Shown here piece after piece: positions 63,453-64,000 of a DNA stretch of 64,000 bases. The DNA is from an uncultured Gemmatimonadota bacterium (GTDB lineage: Bacteria; Gemmatimonadota; Gemmatimonadetes; Gemmatimonadales; Gemmatimonadaceae), in assembly GCA_946480295.1 (NCBI GenBank), contig CAMLIT010000004.1:1-64000 (forward strand), given 5' to 3'. The position numbers were made by a program, and so were the translations under genes. The notes beneath the pieces are model-generated. The model was not told the DNA's origin, did not search any database, and worked only from the letters and a program-made list of their open reading frames with translations. Each line of letters starts with the position of its first letter. Position 1 is the first letter of the stretch.

Positions 63453-63701
63453 ATGCGAGCACGGAGCGCACGTGTCGCCGGCGTGATCGCGGGCGCCGTG
63501 GTGTGCCTGGCCGCCGCGGCGTGTGGCGGCGGCAGGGCGGAGCACCAGCAGGTCCAGGCGGCCGCGGATTCCATGGCCATGCAGCACGACAGCTCGGTCC
63601 ACCAGATGGATTCGGGGCGGGCCGCCGGCCAGGTGGACACGACCAAGCTGGGCGCGGCCAAGACGGAGAGCATCCTCACCGCCCAGCGCAAGAAGCCGTG
63701 A
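63453..63701 (+). CDS. small lipoprotein of unknown function
   Basis: An 82-residue predicted lipoprotein (LAAAACGGG). The mature part is about 55 residues, polar, rich in Gln, Ser, Asp and Met (ADSMAMQHDSSVHQMDSG), without recognisable domain. GGAGG at 63444-63448 lies 4 bases before the ATG. The stop overlaps the GTG start of the NYN-domain gene, which supports real coding. Confidence 0.72.
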   Translation: MRARSARVAGVIAGAVVCLAAAACGGGRAEHQQVQAAADSMAMQHDSSVHQMDSGRAAGQVDTTKLGAAKTESILTAQRKKP

Positions 63702-64000
63702 CCACTGGCGAGTCGCAGGTCGTGATCGTCGACGGGTCGAACGTCGCCTTCTCCACGGAGGGCGACCAGCCGAAGCTCGCCAACATCCTGGCCGTGCGCG
63801 ACAAGCTGCGCGAGGAAGGGTTGGAGCCGGTGATCGTCGCCGACGCCGCGCTGCGCCACACGATCGACGACAAGCCCGCCTACGAGAAGCTCGTGGACGA
63901 GGGAGTGGTGCGGCAGGCGCCGGCGGGCACGGACGCGGACTGGTTCATCCTGTCGTTCGCGCGCGAGCTCGACGCGCGGATCGTCTCGAACGACCGCTTC
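63698..64000 (+). CDS. NYN/PIN-like ribonuclease domain protein (partial)
   Basis: The first 101 codons of a gene cut by the window end. VVIVDGSNVAFS has the first catalytic Asp of NYN/Zc3h12a-type nucleases; AGTDADWFILSFARELDARIVSNDRF (in two parts) brings the later Asp residues. The GTG start overlaps the lipoprotein stop (GTGA). Probably a cytoplasmic metal-dependent RNase; a toxin or RNA-processing role cannot be told apart here. Confidence 0.82.
   Translation, partial: MTTGESQVVIVDGSNVAFSTEGDQPKLANILAVRDKLREEGLEPVIVADAALRHTIDDKPAYEKLVDEGVVRQAPAGTDADWFILSFARELDARIVSNDRF

Noticed and set aside
1..64000. Prophage, insertion sequence or tRNA genes
   Set aside because: No transposase, integrase, phage structural gene or tRNA cloverleaf was recognised anywhere in the window.

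Overview
This is a very GC-rich, gene-dense bacterial chromosome segment. The base composition, SusC/SusD-type TonB receptors outside an obvious Bacteroidota background, several DUF4142 lipoproteins and GTG/TTG starts suggest a Gemmatimonadota member (Gemmatimonas/Gemmatirosa-like). That assignment is inference; no rRNA or tRNA gene was found to test it.

Region 1 (1-15495) is a nearly continuous plus-strand operon for pectin. Secreted enzymes (a PL10 pectate lyase, a GH28 polygalacturonase, a GH105 unsaturated uronyl hydrolase, an esterase and a GH28-CE8 fusion) release galacturonate and unsaturated uronate. ExuT imports hexuronate. Galacturonate is processed by UxaB and UxaA (UxaC is not in the window); the unsaturated product goes through KduI and KduD. 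Both branches meet at 2-keto-3-deoxygluconate, then KdgK and Eda. Many genes overlap by 4 bases. A perfect 16-bp hairpin ends the operon.

Region 2 (15600-30120) holds a plug-domain-only lipoprotein, a glnK-amt nitrogen operon, divergent araD/araB, and a minus-strand side-chain locus (susC, susD, a decayed GH43, xylB, CE12 acetylesterase). With region 1 it makes a locus for pectin and its arabinose/xylose-containing side chains. A gene of unknown function and a repeat-filled 0.5-kb gap follow.

Region 3 (30119-46595) carries a LytTR/LytS-type two-component system divergent from a MacA/MacB-type ABC efflux operon, then a heme-type TonB receptor with HmuTUV, a DedA protein, an L,D-transpeptidase, a DUF4142 protein, a cupredoxin-Rieske pair, a flavin-type oxidase-fold protein and a small membrane protein.

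Region 4 (46596-59830) is a second repeat-filled gap followed by two divergent tripartite RND efflux operons. The minus-strand one encodes pump, adaptor, TolC and an extra adaptor; the plus-strand one encodes TolC, adaptor and pump.

Region 5 (59831-64000) has two more DUF4142 lipoproteins, a DUF1275 membrane protein, a DUF1906 secreted protein, a tiny lipoprotein and a truncated NYN/PIN-like nuclease gene.

The least-explained structure is intergenic. There are GC-rich 7-base tandem repeats close behind stop codons, two repeat families (R1, R2) shared by the two large gene-free gaps, a recurring TCGTTAGGCG decamer, and a palindromic dispersed repeat that supplies the probable start codon of the GH105 gene.
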